A stretch of DNA of 64,000 nucleotides from Paralvinella palmiformis (lineage: Eukaryota; Annelida; Polychaeta; Terebellida; Alvinellidae): contig JAODUP010000015.1 of assembly GCA_025642065.1 (NCBI GenBank), positions 1,244,001-1,308,000 of the forward strand, given 5' to 3'. This document shows positions 24,281-36,954 of this stretch, piece by piece (position 1 is the stretch's first letter; every line of letters begins with the position of its first letter). The notes under the pieces are model-generated. The model ran no database searches. It was not told where the DNA came from and saw nothing but the letters and a program-made list of their open reading frames with translations. Both the position numbers and the translations under genes were made by a program.

Positions 24281-24923
24281 AACCTTCACAGAGCCTTTAC
24301 AGGCTACATCCGTTTGTGTATGATAAAACGCATACAAACACAAACACATGAATACCCCGAAATGATCTGCAGTATAAATTCAATTAATCACCAGATTCCC
24401 TATAATTTCAGTTAATGCATTATTTTACTTAGTGAGCGAGTGTCAAGTCAAGTTGTTAATAATAATTACCACATGGCTAAATTAGTTAATATAATTTTCA
24501 TTAAAAAAAACTTTCAAACTAGCATAATTAGATGTGGTGTATTGGTTAAAACATGTTATTTAATTAACATCCCATTTCTTCAATATATTTATCGAAAAGA
24601 TATCCTTAGAATATTGTTCTTATTTAAAAGATGAATTAATAATTCCAGTGGACTTCATTTTGATTTTGGTTTACATTCCGTGGGTATATGGTAGTTGTTG
24701 TTGTAGTGTTGCACATTGAACGAGTAGACTAAAATTCTGATATAATTCGTGTTGTGGTGGGCACCTGCAATATTATTCAGGTTAAAACTTAACAAAAATA
24801 TTAACAAGTACGTATATAAGATTAATTTAATCACTTTCCGTTTGTAGAATGAGTATTTATCACTCTGTTGTGTGTTGGAGGTCTATCACTTGAATTACAA
24901 TAATCTCGGACTTCGGTATTTTC

Positions 24924-24979
24924 GGACTGGTAACCTCGGCCCCCTATTAATTTCAGGACTGGTAACCTCGGCCCCCTAT
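24924..24979. repeat. 24-bp direct repeat, period 32
   Basis: The phrase GGACTGGTAACCTCGGCCCC plus CTAT occurs at 24924-24947 and 24956-24979 without mismatch. Confidence 0.9.
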
Positions 24980-24997
24980 AAATTAATGGATTATTTT

Positions 24998-25075
24998 GCA
25001 AATGAACTAGCAATCACATACGGTATTTTTTTATATTTTAATTTATAAACATATTGTTACATCACACTGGATAGC
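24998..25075 (+). repeat. Dispersed duplicate of 23652-23725
   Basis: About 75 bases starting GCAAATGAACTAGCAATCAC and ending ATCACACTGGATAGCT match 23652-23725 in the same orientation, with a few substitutions and indels. The two copies are 1.3 kb apart and lie on either side of the RPL6 start. Confidence 0.8.
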
Positions 25076-27617
25076 TTCTGGTCTTGGAAGCACCGGTACG
25101 ATCGTAACGATGGCAAGCTATAGTTACAGTATAGATCTAGTACTAGTAATAGATCTAGTAGTATAAGTATACACGGATCTGGTACATCAAATCAATGATC
25201 AAGTGCTGCTTCAGAAGTTCAATGTTTGTGCCATGTCCGATGTCATCAAACTATGTCAGCAATAATTATCTGTTGTATAATAATATCCCCAGTAATGTTA
25301 GCTGTGAGAGATAATGTAATTTTGATGTAAGATCATGCATGGCCTTTTATAGCCTATGAAATGATCTTAATTGCATGTTTCACTGGCAATGTATACATAA
25401 ATCAGAACACCACATAATTAAACATATTTCTTTTATTAGCATATAATGTTGTCACTATCCATATATCCCTAGTATATACCAACATATTAGGCAAGGTACA
25501 AGTACTTGAACTCATGAATAATTTAAGTTCTTCCCAAAATATGACTCCTTTACTTCATTATAAAAATATTGTAGCTATAACTGGACTATGAGTTTGCCTA
25601 ACTCTACTATAGCAGTGTAGAATCTAGGAAACAAAGTCACAGAAGAAAAAAAAACACAGAAAAAAGTCACAAATATGGTGATATTTGTTCGTTAATGTTT
25701 TATTTATTTTAAGACTGTTGTTACATATCTGAGCATCAGAATCTTGTTCATTGGTGATAAAGGTCCGAGCACTCTATGTGTGTGCACCAACTTAGGTGTT
25801 TCCGGTGCTCGGAATCGTGTTTGTTGCCATTGGTGATAAAGAACCAAGCATTCAGCATCTAAACCATGCATCATCAATATTATTATCAATCTGAGCAATT
25901 TCATGATCATTTATAATTTTTATCTGCTCACATCAGTGTCAGAGACAGGAGCTTAGTTGTAATTACTGCTACTAGTGTTTAATAAAGATATTAGATTAAG
26001 TATATTAATAGACATTATAATCAGATTAAAAAGAAAATCTGACATTTATAAGAAGTGCATTATTTTATGGTTCCCGCAGCCAAGGAAATATTATTTTCTA
26101 CAGGTATACTATTTATTAATTTAAAAATAATTCCCAGTGGGGTTTTTCCAAAGGCATTATTTTTTAGGTGAGATTTTCAGATTTTGTCAAATTCAAAGAC
26201 ATTTCCAGCAACCTTGGAGGCCTGTGAACTTTACACTTTGTGCTCACATCACTAATTAGAGCATCGGATTAAATAATCATGGCGGTTATCACGATTAAGT
26301 TTGGCTTCGAAAGACAACAGCAAAAACATACCTAATTAATTTGTTTTTTGTTCACATATTCATTATTAATGTTGAAAACAATATTTTTGTATTTCCCCCT
26401 AAATTATGCCAAATATTACCTTCCCTTTTAGTCTGACCCATGTATAAAACGCACTCGCTTTTGGCGACGATTTCGTGGTATCAAAAGTGCGGCCTATACA
26501 CGAGTATATACTGTAATCTTCCCATCGGTTTCAGTGAAAGTGCTCCTCTGTTTCAGTGAATTTATCAGACCTTTTTCAGTGTATTCACCTATTACTAAGA
26601 TCAACCAAAGAACCTTAATTATCTGTTACTGACCTAAGATGTGAGTTTTACACAACCATTACATTGTGGTTAAATTTCTTATGAAAATGCATGGGCATTC
26701 AAGTTAATGTTTGTACAGTCTTTTATAACTCATTTTAATAACTTTTATAATTCAATTGAAAACAAATTTCACCTTTGTTAGGAAACTATCTGAGGAAAGG
26801 CTGAATAGTCACATTAAAAGGTGATAAGACAAAACACCTCCTCATTGTTAATCATCACTAATTGCTCATACAAATTAATCAAATTCTAGTTCTGTGAACT
26901 GGTATCCATTAGAAATCATCCCGAATACTCAGGTTCTCCAGTCAGATACTATTGCAGGTGCCTGTGTTTAAGCTGAAGTCATATGGTGATTGTGCATTTA
27001 GTGTTGTGGAATAAATTGACAGCAGATATTAGAAATGCGTCATCTCTAGTAAAGGCACTATATTAAATATACATTATTATTAAGATACTCTTTGTGGAAG
27101 GGTGCCTCCTCTCTAACCTTGTCATTTTTTGCTACATAGTAAGATATTATTCATAAATATTCAGATGAAGCAAAATGTTGTAGTATCAGTGTCACATATA
27201 GAAAATCTTTCAACAATCTTTGTAAAAGTAAACTCCTGGGGTTAAATCTGTGCATACAATCACACACACACCAACAATCCTGTATTCTAAATGTTGTATT
27301 TTTCTGATTTCTGAAATGTCCTTATTTGCCTTTACAATATAATGTCTACTTGGTGTTACATCAAAGTAAAATTATGATGGTCTGCCTTTCTTAGTCATTT
27401 TTTTTAAATTTCATAATTGATATAAGTCATCAGTGGCAACATAAAATTGAACAATTATAAAAGAATTAATTAACAACCATTTGATAAAGTGATTAAAGCT
27501 ATTATGACTCAATTTAATGAGTGTGCTACTTGGATTGGTCATTTGTAGCAATGTTTTGATTGTCACAGCAATCAAACTTATTTCTCTGTGTACATTAATG
27601 CAACAGAGGTATTCAGA

Positions 27618-27924
27618 CCAGACATGGGGTCAATTCCATTTGGTCATTTCCACATTAAATCTTTCAATTCCAAATTTTCCAATTCCGTTTTTTACCTACT
27701 ACTTTTTACCATGAGTAGGTACTCTGAGTACCTACTTGGAATACCTGTCCGAGTAGTTTATATTCCAAGCAGGATTGTCATGGAAGAAATATTTCTGGAT
27801 TAAAAAATTAAACGATAAATTAATTTGTAGATTTAATTTTGTTTTGTAGGAAACTTCACTTCCAATTCAAAATTATCAATTCCATTTTTTTTAAATAATT
27901 GAATTGATCCCATCCCATGTCTGG
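27618..27924. mobile_element. Palindromic MITE with 6-bp target-site duplication
   Basis: The ends are CCAGACATGG at the left and CCATGTCTGG at the right, with inverted similarity continuing inward (GGTCAATTCCA against the complement of GAATTGATCC). TTCAGA flanks both sides (27612-27617 and 27925-27930). A second, internal palindrome AGTAGGTACT/AGTACCTACT lies near 27713-27735. No coding capacity; the superfamily is unknown. Confidence 0.82.
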
Positions 27925-29377
27925 TTCAGACAGACTCATCTTCCCTAGCAGTGGGACAAATTGATCATGGGTTGATTCATCTATCACCTATCCTTGATGT
28001 AGGTTAAGCACAATATAAGAAGTGATAAACAAAATAATAATACATGATTATAATAAACATTGGAGTGTCTAGTTATTTCCAGTTCTCAGCCAGAAAATCA
28101 AGTTTAATAAAGTGTTGATTTCTATGTTAGTTGGAAATGGAAAGAATGTATTCATCCTCACTCCCAATGGAAAAACCAAGAATGTTATATACCCTGCTGC
28201 CTTGCAATGATCTCAAATTGATTGTGATAGTTATATTTTATAGCTTTTATTGTTCATTCCAATAAATTGTTTAATCATTAAAATTAGCTTTTTAAAATTC
28301 TAAACCTTTATTATTCTAAGCCCATAGGCAGCTTTAAAGTCTGCATAGAGCACAGCTTTTTGGCTTATACTTAATAAAATAGACACAATTTAATATTCTG
28401 CCCATGGATTTATTCTCATGTAATTTTTTGTATATGATCCTAAGCAAATTTTTAAGAAAAACTTAACAACAGTCTAGCATTCACCTACATTAGTAGAGTT
28501 GCTTTTAAAAAGCACCCAAAGTTAGATTTTCGCAATTTTAATCGGCCTTACACCAAAATAGGAATTTAAGGTGGAAAATAAGGTTAAGTTATGCTTGTCC
28601 CACAGTTCTTTGAATGCCATATACATATTTTCTTGGGGTGCCCTCTTATATTTAAATGGACAGCAAGAATCCCATCTTTTGAATTTTTAGATATTGTCAA
28701 TGAATGTGATCAAATTCAGTCAGAATTGATGGTATATGGTCCAAGTCTTGCTTGTAGAAAATGTGGAGCATCTGTCTTGATTAGGATAGCAAACGTGTAA
28801 ACCACAGTTAATTATACAACACTTAGAAGCCCACCTCTTTCCACATGAGCAGACACAGATATTGCAATTTGTTTGCCTCACTATAAATGTTTTTTTTAAA
28901 TTATAAACCTAGATTAGGTTAATTTAAATGGCAGAGTGTCCCTAGGGTGTAATTTTTTTAACATGTGTAATTTACAGGACTCATGAAATGTGACCTTTTA
29001 GCAGACTCATTATTAATAGTCCTTTACCAATCTGGGAAAATGGAGTTGCTGTCAATTTAAAACTAGGAAGATTTAGCTGAAACATTTCATGAAGAAAATT
29101 CTGGGAATGAAAGCATGGTAATTTCCTGAGAAATGGCTGACATTACTGAAGATGGCATTTGTAGTCATCTTTGGTGTCTGTGATCTTTCACGGATATCAG
29201 TTGTCTGTTTATTGCCTATGCTAAGAGAAATATTCTGTTATTAGTTGTTCTAGTATCATGATGATCTAAAGATAAATTATAAATATGTAGTTAATACTGA
29301 TAGGTTAGGAACATATGACTTAAGATGGTATTAACTATAGGTTTCTGTAATAACCTCATTATATCCAACCATTATAG

Positions 29378-29389
29378 CCCCCCCCCCCC
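29378..29389. repeat. Poly-C homopolymer
   Basis: A run of about 12 C in intergenic DNA. Confidence 0.9.
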
Positions 29390-29606
29390 ATTTTATCATT
29401 TATTGGTGGCATCCCACATTTTTAGTTTGTAGAGTTAGGCAGAATCTCCCCCATAATAGCTAAATCCTCCTAAAAGCAACTCTGTTTTTGTATGTAATCT
29501 TCTGTATCCTTCACAATCTTATGTAGCCTTCATAAACAATAAATACAATTCTTATACTTCTAATACATCCATTAAATGAAATAACTCTAATTGGTGATGA
29601 TGTCAA

Positions 29607-30359
29607 AGAAACATTTCACCCTCAGATAACATGACTTAAATGTGTAATGCTTTCAAAAATAACCTAAAATACCTCAGTAACAATCATGAACTCTACCTCA
29701 TATCATAGATGTAAGAAAATAATTATATTTACTTGAGGGTTGTCCTTATGGCTTCCTTGAATGCCAGATTTTATGGCTAGAAGGAGAAAAATCACATGTT
29801 CTGACATTAGCTGGCACAAGGATCTTGCAACCAACTCAAACTAGCTCCAAGTGAGAGATATTCTCGCTTAGCTAACCTTGCCTGCCAGCATGCTTGAACT
29901 ATGAACTACTTAGCTAGCCTTTCCTCCCAGCATTGGTTCATTTACATAAATCTGACAGCTCAGTATTCACTTTATCTTACAAGAATCTTCATAAGGAATT
30001 TCACTGTATAATTTTATTTAGCCATTTCAGTAATGTACAAAGATGTTTGGACTAACTATTCTATAATAATAGGAAATATGCTTTTGTTTTGAAATTACAA
30101 GTGTGGCTGATCCCTGTTTACATTTTTATAACAGGGTCATGCAAACAGCTGGTATTAAGTCGCATCAAATTTCAGGAGCATCCAGTCTGTGTCTGGCTTC
30201 AAAATAGCAGTGCTAACAGACAAGTTATAGTTGGTTAACCAGCATTTTTAACTGGATTATTTAATGTGTGGTTCATGTTCATATTTTGACATCATTTATC
30301 ATTTGTGTGAGCATATCTGTAGTAGTCCTGAAAATTTGAATTCAAAGATAATTGTTCCT
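29607..30359 (+). mobile_element. TTAA MITE family, copy C (long form)
   Basis: The left end AGAAACATTTCACCCTCAG follows TCAA, which looks like a mutated TTAA; the right end ...TTGTTCC meets TTAA at 30360-30363. Shared interior blocks include the CTCATATCATAGATGTAA region and AGTCCTGAAAATTTGAA near the 3' end. At about 750 bp it is longer than copies A and B and shares extra middle sequence with copy D. Confidence 0.8.
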
Positions 30360-31066
30360 TTAATGCAGCAACATTAAAATCAGCCGCAAACAAGCATTAA
30401 AAATCATTTTGAGGACAAATAGTAAAACCAGCAATGGGATATATACTGCCATTTCACTGAAACAGGTTTTGGTTGTTTAGAACTTGCCTTACTAAATGCC
30501 TTCAGACTTCATGGTGTGTCACGAATTGACTCTTTTTGCTCATGCCATAGATATCAAACCTGTTTCTTTTTCTTCTTTCTGGATTACATTATCCATTCCA
30601 CTTCATCTAAATCAATTCAAATGTATATATGTGTTTTCAGTCTATGCTTAATTTTTCAAATTTCTCAAACATTATTATTAGATGAGATATACTACACAAT
30701 GCCTGCTAAATGCCTGAGGCTAATAACGTATTAAATGCATTATTGTAAGTCATTTATTTTTGAGGATAACTAGCAATTGAATTATAGAACATCACAAAAT
30801 AATTAACTTTTTTGTTTCAAATAAGAAAGTTTAATATACTTGAATTTGTCTTTTCCATATACCTAAAAGAATTATCTCGAAGCATCTAAAATCCATTTTT
30901 GGGGGGAGTTTGTGATGAAAACTCACAAAATCTTATTATTATTATTGATATAATATTAGATTATAATTGTAAATATAATATTCCTCATTATATTATTATT
31001 AATCATATACAATTAGGGAAATTGACAATGTATTTTTGTGGTACTAATTCTATTAATATACTGTAG

Positions 31067-31110
31067 GTTTGTGGTGTTGAAGGTAGTGCAGAATATGATG
31101 CCTGTGCAAG
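31067..31110 (+). other. Candidate first or upstream exon of INO80E
   Basis: A stretch preceded by CTGTAG and followed by the strong donor GTGAGT. Spliced to the next exon at 31982 it is open in frame and offers an upstream ATG ATG (31095-31100), which would add a few residues (MMPVQD) before the start at 31984. Whether it is 5'UTR, coding or an exon at all cannot be settled from sequence alone. Confidence 0.45.
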
Positions 31111-31472
31111 GTGAGTAAATCTTGTAATTTAGTTTAAACAAATATTGTACCTAAATCATGCCAGTAGGTCATTTGAATTTTGAAATACATGGTAGACTGA
31201 AGAACATTTTTAAAATGATAAATATAACGTTTCATGTTTATTTCATTGTTATGTAAAAAACACATAGACAAATGGAATGAATACTACCAAAAATGGCACC
31301 TGGATGCAAATAAAGCTGTAATTTTTATTGTATGAATAAGAATTACCTGTTATAATTATTCCAAGGAGATATGATATCTTGGATCTGAAAGATCAAGCTA
31401 AAATTATTACAAAGAAATATTTGTATTAGTTGAAATAATTATCTTTTAAATCTGTCTTGATCATTCTCTTTA

Positions 31473-31620
31473 TGTCTCCATGGCTTAATTAGTAGCATTG
31501 TTGGCCACAGACGTCTAGCACTTGGGTTCCAACACCTGTTAGGTTATGTTTGAAGGGTGTTTCATGTTTGATTTCACTACGTTACCTTTGGAAATTGCCA
31601 TAAAACATCAACATTTCATA
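31473..31620 (+). mobile_element. tRNA-derived SINE
   Basis: A-box-like ATGGCTTAATTAGTAGCAT, B box GGGTTCCAACACC, then the family body GAAGGGTGTTTCATGTTTGA and a degenerate tail (GCCATAAAACATCAACA). It lies in the intron upstream of the INO80E exon at 31982. Confidence 0.65.
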
Positions 31621-31983
31621 TTTCTTGATACAGCCTTGATAAATTATATATCTAGCCCATCTTGTTACACACAGTCAATGATTTTAAAGATGTACTATGT
31701 GGTTAATAATATTTACAGTAATATTAATATTGTTTTTATATGCATTATCATCTGACAGTGATTTAAAAAAAAAATTTCAACAATGGGTTAACTGTTTGAA
31801 TTCCATAAACTGAATCAAATACAGTTACAATTACCTGAAAGCATTTGTACAGATTTCACTGATCATGCTGAACATGGTGACTGATGGCTTCTTTTCAGTG
31901 GTTAGGATATTCAATTTGTAAACTACCACTTTGTAGTATTTTATTATAACATAATTATAAAGATTTTTCATAATGTTTTAGAT

Positions 31984-33413
31984 ATGGCTGCACAGCATAG
32001 TTCACAGCCTCCAACATCATGCGCAAATCCTAGTATGTCGGCTTTAGGGGAAAATATTAATTATAAAAAGAAATACAAAGCACTTAAAAGGAAGATGCAA
32101 ATGCTTGTCTACGTAAGTATCAGAGCATTGTGTTTTTTATTTATTTTAATGAGGATATTTTATTTTAATTATTATTCACTAGACAGTCATCCTGAACGTG
32201 TGGATTGAAAACATGTTTAACTTTTCCCAGGAACAAGAATGTTTTATGGAAGAGTTGAAAAAAGCACAGAGAAGACTACTGAAAGTGTCAAGAGATCGAA
32301 GGTTACTATGTGAAGTTTTACTGATTAATAACATATGGTATTTTCCATTACTTGGCTAATAGTCATTTTACACCTGATAGAATTATGCCTATTAATTGTG
32401 TATTTGTATTAATGAGAGAACTGAAAACAAGAATTCTAATTATCTTCAAACAAGTCATTTGTTTTCAGTAATCATTCTCAGTGTTATTAATTTTTAATGT
32501 ATAAAATAATATATTGTGTATAATAAAATACAGAAATCATGTAAGTATTTTTAATTGCCTTTTTTACAAATAATTATATGTAGCTTATTTCTAAACATAA
32601 CTGTAAAATACCTAAAAATAAACAGGTACTAATCCTCTTATTTCTTATGGATGAAATACAATACTTTTTTTAAGTAAGCTATGATTATAGATGATACAGC
32701 TGAAGTTGTCTGTGTAGGAAAGCTTATTGTAAGAACTCAGTGCTAAAATTAACTCCTCGTGTTGCCATACATTATGAGATTAATATCAGCTGTATCTAAT
32801 TTGCATTATATAGATGTTTGTCTAATGGGGCATAAATTTAATATGAACTTCATGAACTTTGTCAGTTTTTTACTCGACCGATTACTGAAGTATGAGAAGT
32901 TAGATGACACATCAGATGACTCAGATGTTACAGCATCTTCAGACAGTGAAGCTGAAGTCCATAAGGAACCAGTAATGAAAAGGTCTGTATCTACAGAGAC
33001 TTCTTTACATAGTGCCTTCCACCTTCTCCCAGACACACACAGACACACACTATCATTATTAACACACTAAGCACCAATAGTTCACTCAGAATTTTTTATG
33101 ATAAAGGTCTATCCTACTAATTTACATACAGCCAAATGGTGTATTTCTGTCTTATTTGGCCTATCATATCTGTTTATACGTAATTTTGTTTTCAATCTCT
33201 CTGTTACTGATAGTTACAAGTATAAATGTGAACCAGAATTATTGGTACCCCTATGGTGTGGGGCCTATGGGAAGACAGTTATTTAGCTACATAGGTCCCC
33301 CAATTTGCACAAATGAATAATTGTTAATGTATAAAATATAAATTGTAAAAATATGTAAGTGTAAATTGGAAAAAAATGAATTCATTGTGTATATGTATGT
33401 GTGTGTGTGTGTT

Positions 33414-33500
<87 letters not shown>

Positions 33501-36500
33501 CATAATATTTCGTATCACTTTTTCATATCACAGTTTGGTGAACTCTATCAGTGTGTGTACATCAGCCAATTACAATGGATGTTACAATAGCACTAACAAA
33601 ATAATATGAACAGATAAATGAGCAAATTTCCATTGAATTTATTTAAGTATATCACTTACAATCACATTAATTCCACAACATGTATAACTATATCAATGAT
33701 ATAGAATTACATGATACTCTAATATACATAACAATATGTAGAAAGCATACAGAGGACACTATTCATCTGGTTTTCACTCCTTGTCTGTTCCGAGGGTTAA
33801 AACTTATGCTGGCACTTTTCAGCTGTTGTCCCTATTGTTCGGAACTCACTCCCTGAACATGTTTAGTCATTAAATAGTATAGTTTCTTTCTGTCACCATT
33901 TGAAAACTTTTCAGACTAGTTCATGGCATTATAGAAGTTTGTTATTATTATTATTAAAATCACATAATAATAAATTATATACTATACATAACAATATAGA
34001 CAACACATCCAATTACATGATAATATAACATGTATACCTAGAGTTTGATATTTGACTCATGTCTAATTTGCACATTTCCAATAATGGAGATTAGCCATTC
34101 CACTGAAGCAGATGCTCCTGTGATGTATTGATATTATGCTGTTCAGAATATGTAACTTAAGACTTAGAAGCATTTAATTTTGTTGTTGCTATATACTGTT
34201 ATAAAAAATATATTATTTATAAAATGTATAATAGACCAGTCCAGATTAAATATGTTTTATGACTTCAAAGCATTGTGCCCAGTCAGCAAGTATCCATCCT
34301 CAAGGCAACAGCAACTCCGCACTGATAAATATTATATCACTGATTTTGGACACAGCAGAGCTGTTTTGTTAAAACAAATCTATGGGTATTTTGTGATTAT
34401 GATGTTATCACGGAGTGCTATTAATTATACTTTTATTAAAAGAATTAATCATGTATCAGCTATGGTGTAGAATTAGTAGAAATGGGGTTCACTATTATGA
34501 AGTGGTGTTACAAGGTTTTTTTCACTTGCTGCTGATCACCTGTGTGTTCTTTCACATGGGAATGCACTAAATCACTTTATTAGGTCAGAATTATATTGTT
34601 ACAATTATTCATAAGCCTGTGCATCTATGCTAACACGTATAATATTCATACACATTTTAGTAGATACATATGTGTAATTTCCATACCTCTTTACAACAAC
34701 ATTTATTCCAAAGGAAATGATGTTTTAAGTATATTTCACACATTTTGTTGAGTCCTTACTCCATAATAAAGCTGTCTAAAATATTCTACCCAACACTGTG
34801 GTTACAGATCAGATCACCAGGTGTCTTTGGGATAATTTTATCGGTCAACTAAAGTGAAATTGAACAATTTTTGCAATTACAGTGGCCAGTTACTATTATG
34901 ACCCATGCCAAAAATTCAGTTATAGTTAAAGTTTGGGGCTTTTAAATATATTATTTCCAATTGTACTATATTTGTAATTAATGGTGCAGTTTGACCACAG
35001 CTCTGGTGTGTACATAAAATATAATAGACCATGTTGTTCTTCCCTATAGTAATTTTAGTAAGGAAAAGTTTGGAAACTATGTCATAAATGGTATAACCAA
35101 ATGAACAAATTTAGGCGTTTTTTGGCAAATTATTAGAATTAAATTGATCTATTGACAAAAAACAATTTAAATTATTATTCCAAAGCAAAATATTAACTGA
35201 CATGTAATTATACTATTTACAATACAGTTGTATAGATTTTACAGTGCTATGTAGTATTTAACTGATTTGTTTCTATTGCTGGTATAAAATGAAGAGCTAA
35301 GTATGGGAGGGTCAAGTACTTGTTACAAAAATGGCATTGAAAAGCATCAAGATTGATATTTACAGAATAAAATAATACTTTTCAGATATTGCTTCTCATG
35401 TTTAATAGTGCTATAATAATTTACTATGTCTACTATTATCTGTTCCAGAAAGAAGACACTTAATCAGAACCCATTAAGTTTGTCTGGAGCAGGTATTTCA
35501 TTACTTCCTGGTAACCTCAATAAGCAACAAGCATCATGGCTGGTAAGAAGAAAACCACTAAATCCTAATTATTAAGTGATGATCTTCTTTTGTCTTTAGC
35601 CTTCAGATGATCGTAGGCATAGCAGAAGATCATAACTGGGATGAGCCATGTTTATTTGTTAGCAAAATAGTTAGTTGTAGTGTTATTCTCTCTGATTACT
35701 ATTTAATCTATTTCAACTGTTTTTTATCTTGTGATTATAGATGCAGATGTCTGGAGCATCTGAGAAGACAGGCAGATCAGAATTGACCTCCAGAAGAAAG
35801 ACATCGAAAGTGCCAAAGAAATCAAACAAAACAGGCATGTAACATGTAGTTTGCATTTATTTGGCTATATTTTGTTGTTGAGAGATGAGTTCTGGTTAGA
35901 ATTATAGGAAGTGTTTTGTTGAATGATTGTTTGTGTATTAAAGTTAATACTAATTAGATATTGGAATTACAACTGTGGTTAATTTATTTTTGAACTGTTT
36001 ATAATCAAGAAAGTACAAATGATTTAAGTATAGAATGTTCTGGAAAAACTTTGCTCAGACTATTTTTCTCATAACAGCAGCTGCCTCATCAAGTTCGAAC
36101 ACATCAGCAACTGGTCAGATGACTAGGGAGGAGCTAGAACGCCATTTGGAACTGAAGCAGAGCGCCAAACCGCAGTACATGAGCGTAGAGAAGACACCGT
36201 ACAGCCTACCTGATGACATCTTTAGTAATGATAACTCCAATCAAGACGGGTAAGATCAGAGAGAATGGTGGTCTTAAAATTAAGCATATACTGTTACCTG
36301 GCTGTTATGCAGTTGATGATGGCACAGTGTAAACTGAACTATAATCACAGCTGTACTACTTTATTAAGTAAGATGATATTTGTATAAAGTTAATTAGATA
36401 TGGGGGTTGTTTTGAACAGTATATAATACTGAAATACTTGTATTTGTTAGCCAGTGCACACTTGATCTCCTTAGAAAATCTTGCATTTTTCCTTGTAGCA

Positions 36501-36698
36501 TACATACTAAACACTTAAAACTGAATGAACTTACTGTAAGAGCACTAATATTGATATTCAGTTTTAAATAATTGTATCCATATATAACAATGTTAAACAA
36601 TTTATAAAGAATGTGCTTATTTATTTTACAGAGAACTATTAGATGTTAAGACTGAAGATGATTTGTCACACTGCCAGTTTGCTGAATCTCTGCCTTGA
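31984..36698 (+). CDS. INO80E: INO80 chromatin-remodelling complex subunit E
   Basis: INO80E (CCDC95) is a metazoan accessory subunit of the nuclear INO80 ATP-dependent nucleosome remodeller. The coding exons are 31984-32112 (exon starts at 31982), 32231-32301, 32866-32982, 35449-35542, 35741-35834, 36078-36249 and 36632-36698 (stop TGA), giving 247 residues against 244 in the human protein as I recall it. The family signature is clear: NYKKKYKALKRKMQMLVYEQ, ECFMEELKKAQRRLLKVSRD, SFLLDRLLKYEKLDDTSDDS and DVTASSDSEAE. The N-terminal part is a charged coiled coil followed by a Ser/Asp-rich stretch; the later exons are low complexity. The intron after 35834 begins GC (CAG|GCATGT), and only this GC-AG junction keeps the frame. 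Start choice is uncertain: an upstream in-frame ATG exists through exon 31067-31110. Confidence 0.93.
33386..33500. repeat. (TG)n(TC)n compound microsatellite
   Basis: Alternating TG and TC dinucleotide runs in the INO80E intron 32983-35448. Several apparent open frames here are low-complexity artefacts. Confidence 0.97.
33770..33965 (+). mobile_element. LINE 3' end fragment
   Basis: Conceptual reading with frame changes shows the common LINE ORF2 C-terminus: RVKTYAGT, FSAVVPIVRNSLPEHV, then SLNSIVSF and HHLKTF, ending in a short ATT repeat. Stops and frame changes make it a fossil. It sits in the INO80E intron 32983-35448. Confidence 0.72.
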
Positions 36699-36750
36699 TA
36701 AGTAAATGATAATCTTGTTGGTGTTAGAACAGTGATGGAGGTTTAACAAA

Positions 36751-36756
36751 AATAAA
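36751..36756 (+). terminator. INO80E polyadenylation signal
   Basis: AATAAA lies 53 bases after the stop codon. Further AATAAA-type hexamers occur near 37190 and could give a longer 3'UTR. Confidence 0.65.
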
Positions 36757-36887
36757 TATGTCTGTTGTATTTTTTGGTACAGATTTTTGTTTATCTATTG
36801 TTTGTAAAAGTTGAAAGTTTTATTTTCTCTTGGTATACTGTTGATAAAGTAATGAATTTTGTCAATCATTTTGCTTTTTCAGATTGG

Positions 36888-36888
<1 letters not shown>

Positions 36889-36932
<44 letters not shown>

Positions 36933-36954
36933 CACACACACACACACACACACT
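36889..36954. repeat. (TA)n(CA)n compound microsatellite
   Basis: A TA run passing into a CA run, about 190 bases after the INO80E stop. Confidence 0.97.

Larger units (their letters stand above)
24281..31066. other. Intergenic region between divergent RPL6 and INO80E
   Basis: No coding gene was recognised. It contains a small direct repeat (24924-24979), a dispersed copy (24998-25075) of 23652-23725, a palindromic MITE (27618-27924), a poly-C run (29378-29389) and a long copy of the TTAA MITE family (29607-30359). The rest is AT-rich with only short, unconvincing open frames. Confidence 0.65.

Noticed and set aside
25090..25170. TAGATCTAGTA-type palindromic patch, similar to one at 63430-63600
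   Set aside because: Low-complexity AT/GATC-like sequence with no consistent repeat unit or boundaries.
26440..26520. A stretch (GTGCGGCCTATACACGAG...) that looks like a transposon terminus
   Set aside because: No partner terminus or target duplication was found; resemblance is from memory only.
33324..33609. Open frames rich in Leu/Ser/Cys/Val or Arg/Glu on both strands
   Set aside because: They translate the TG/TC microsatellite and have no independent support.
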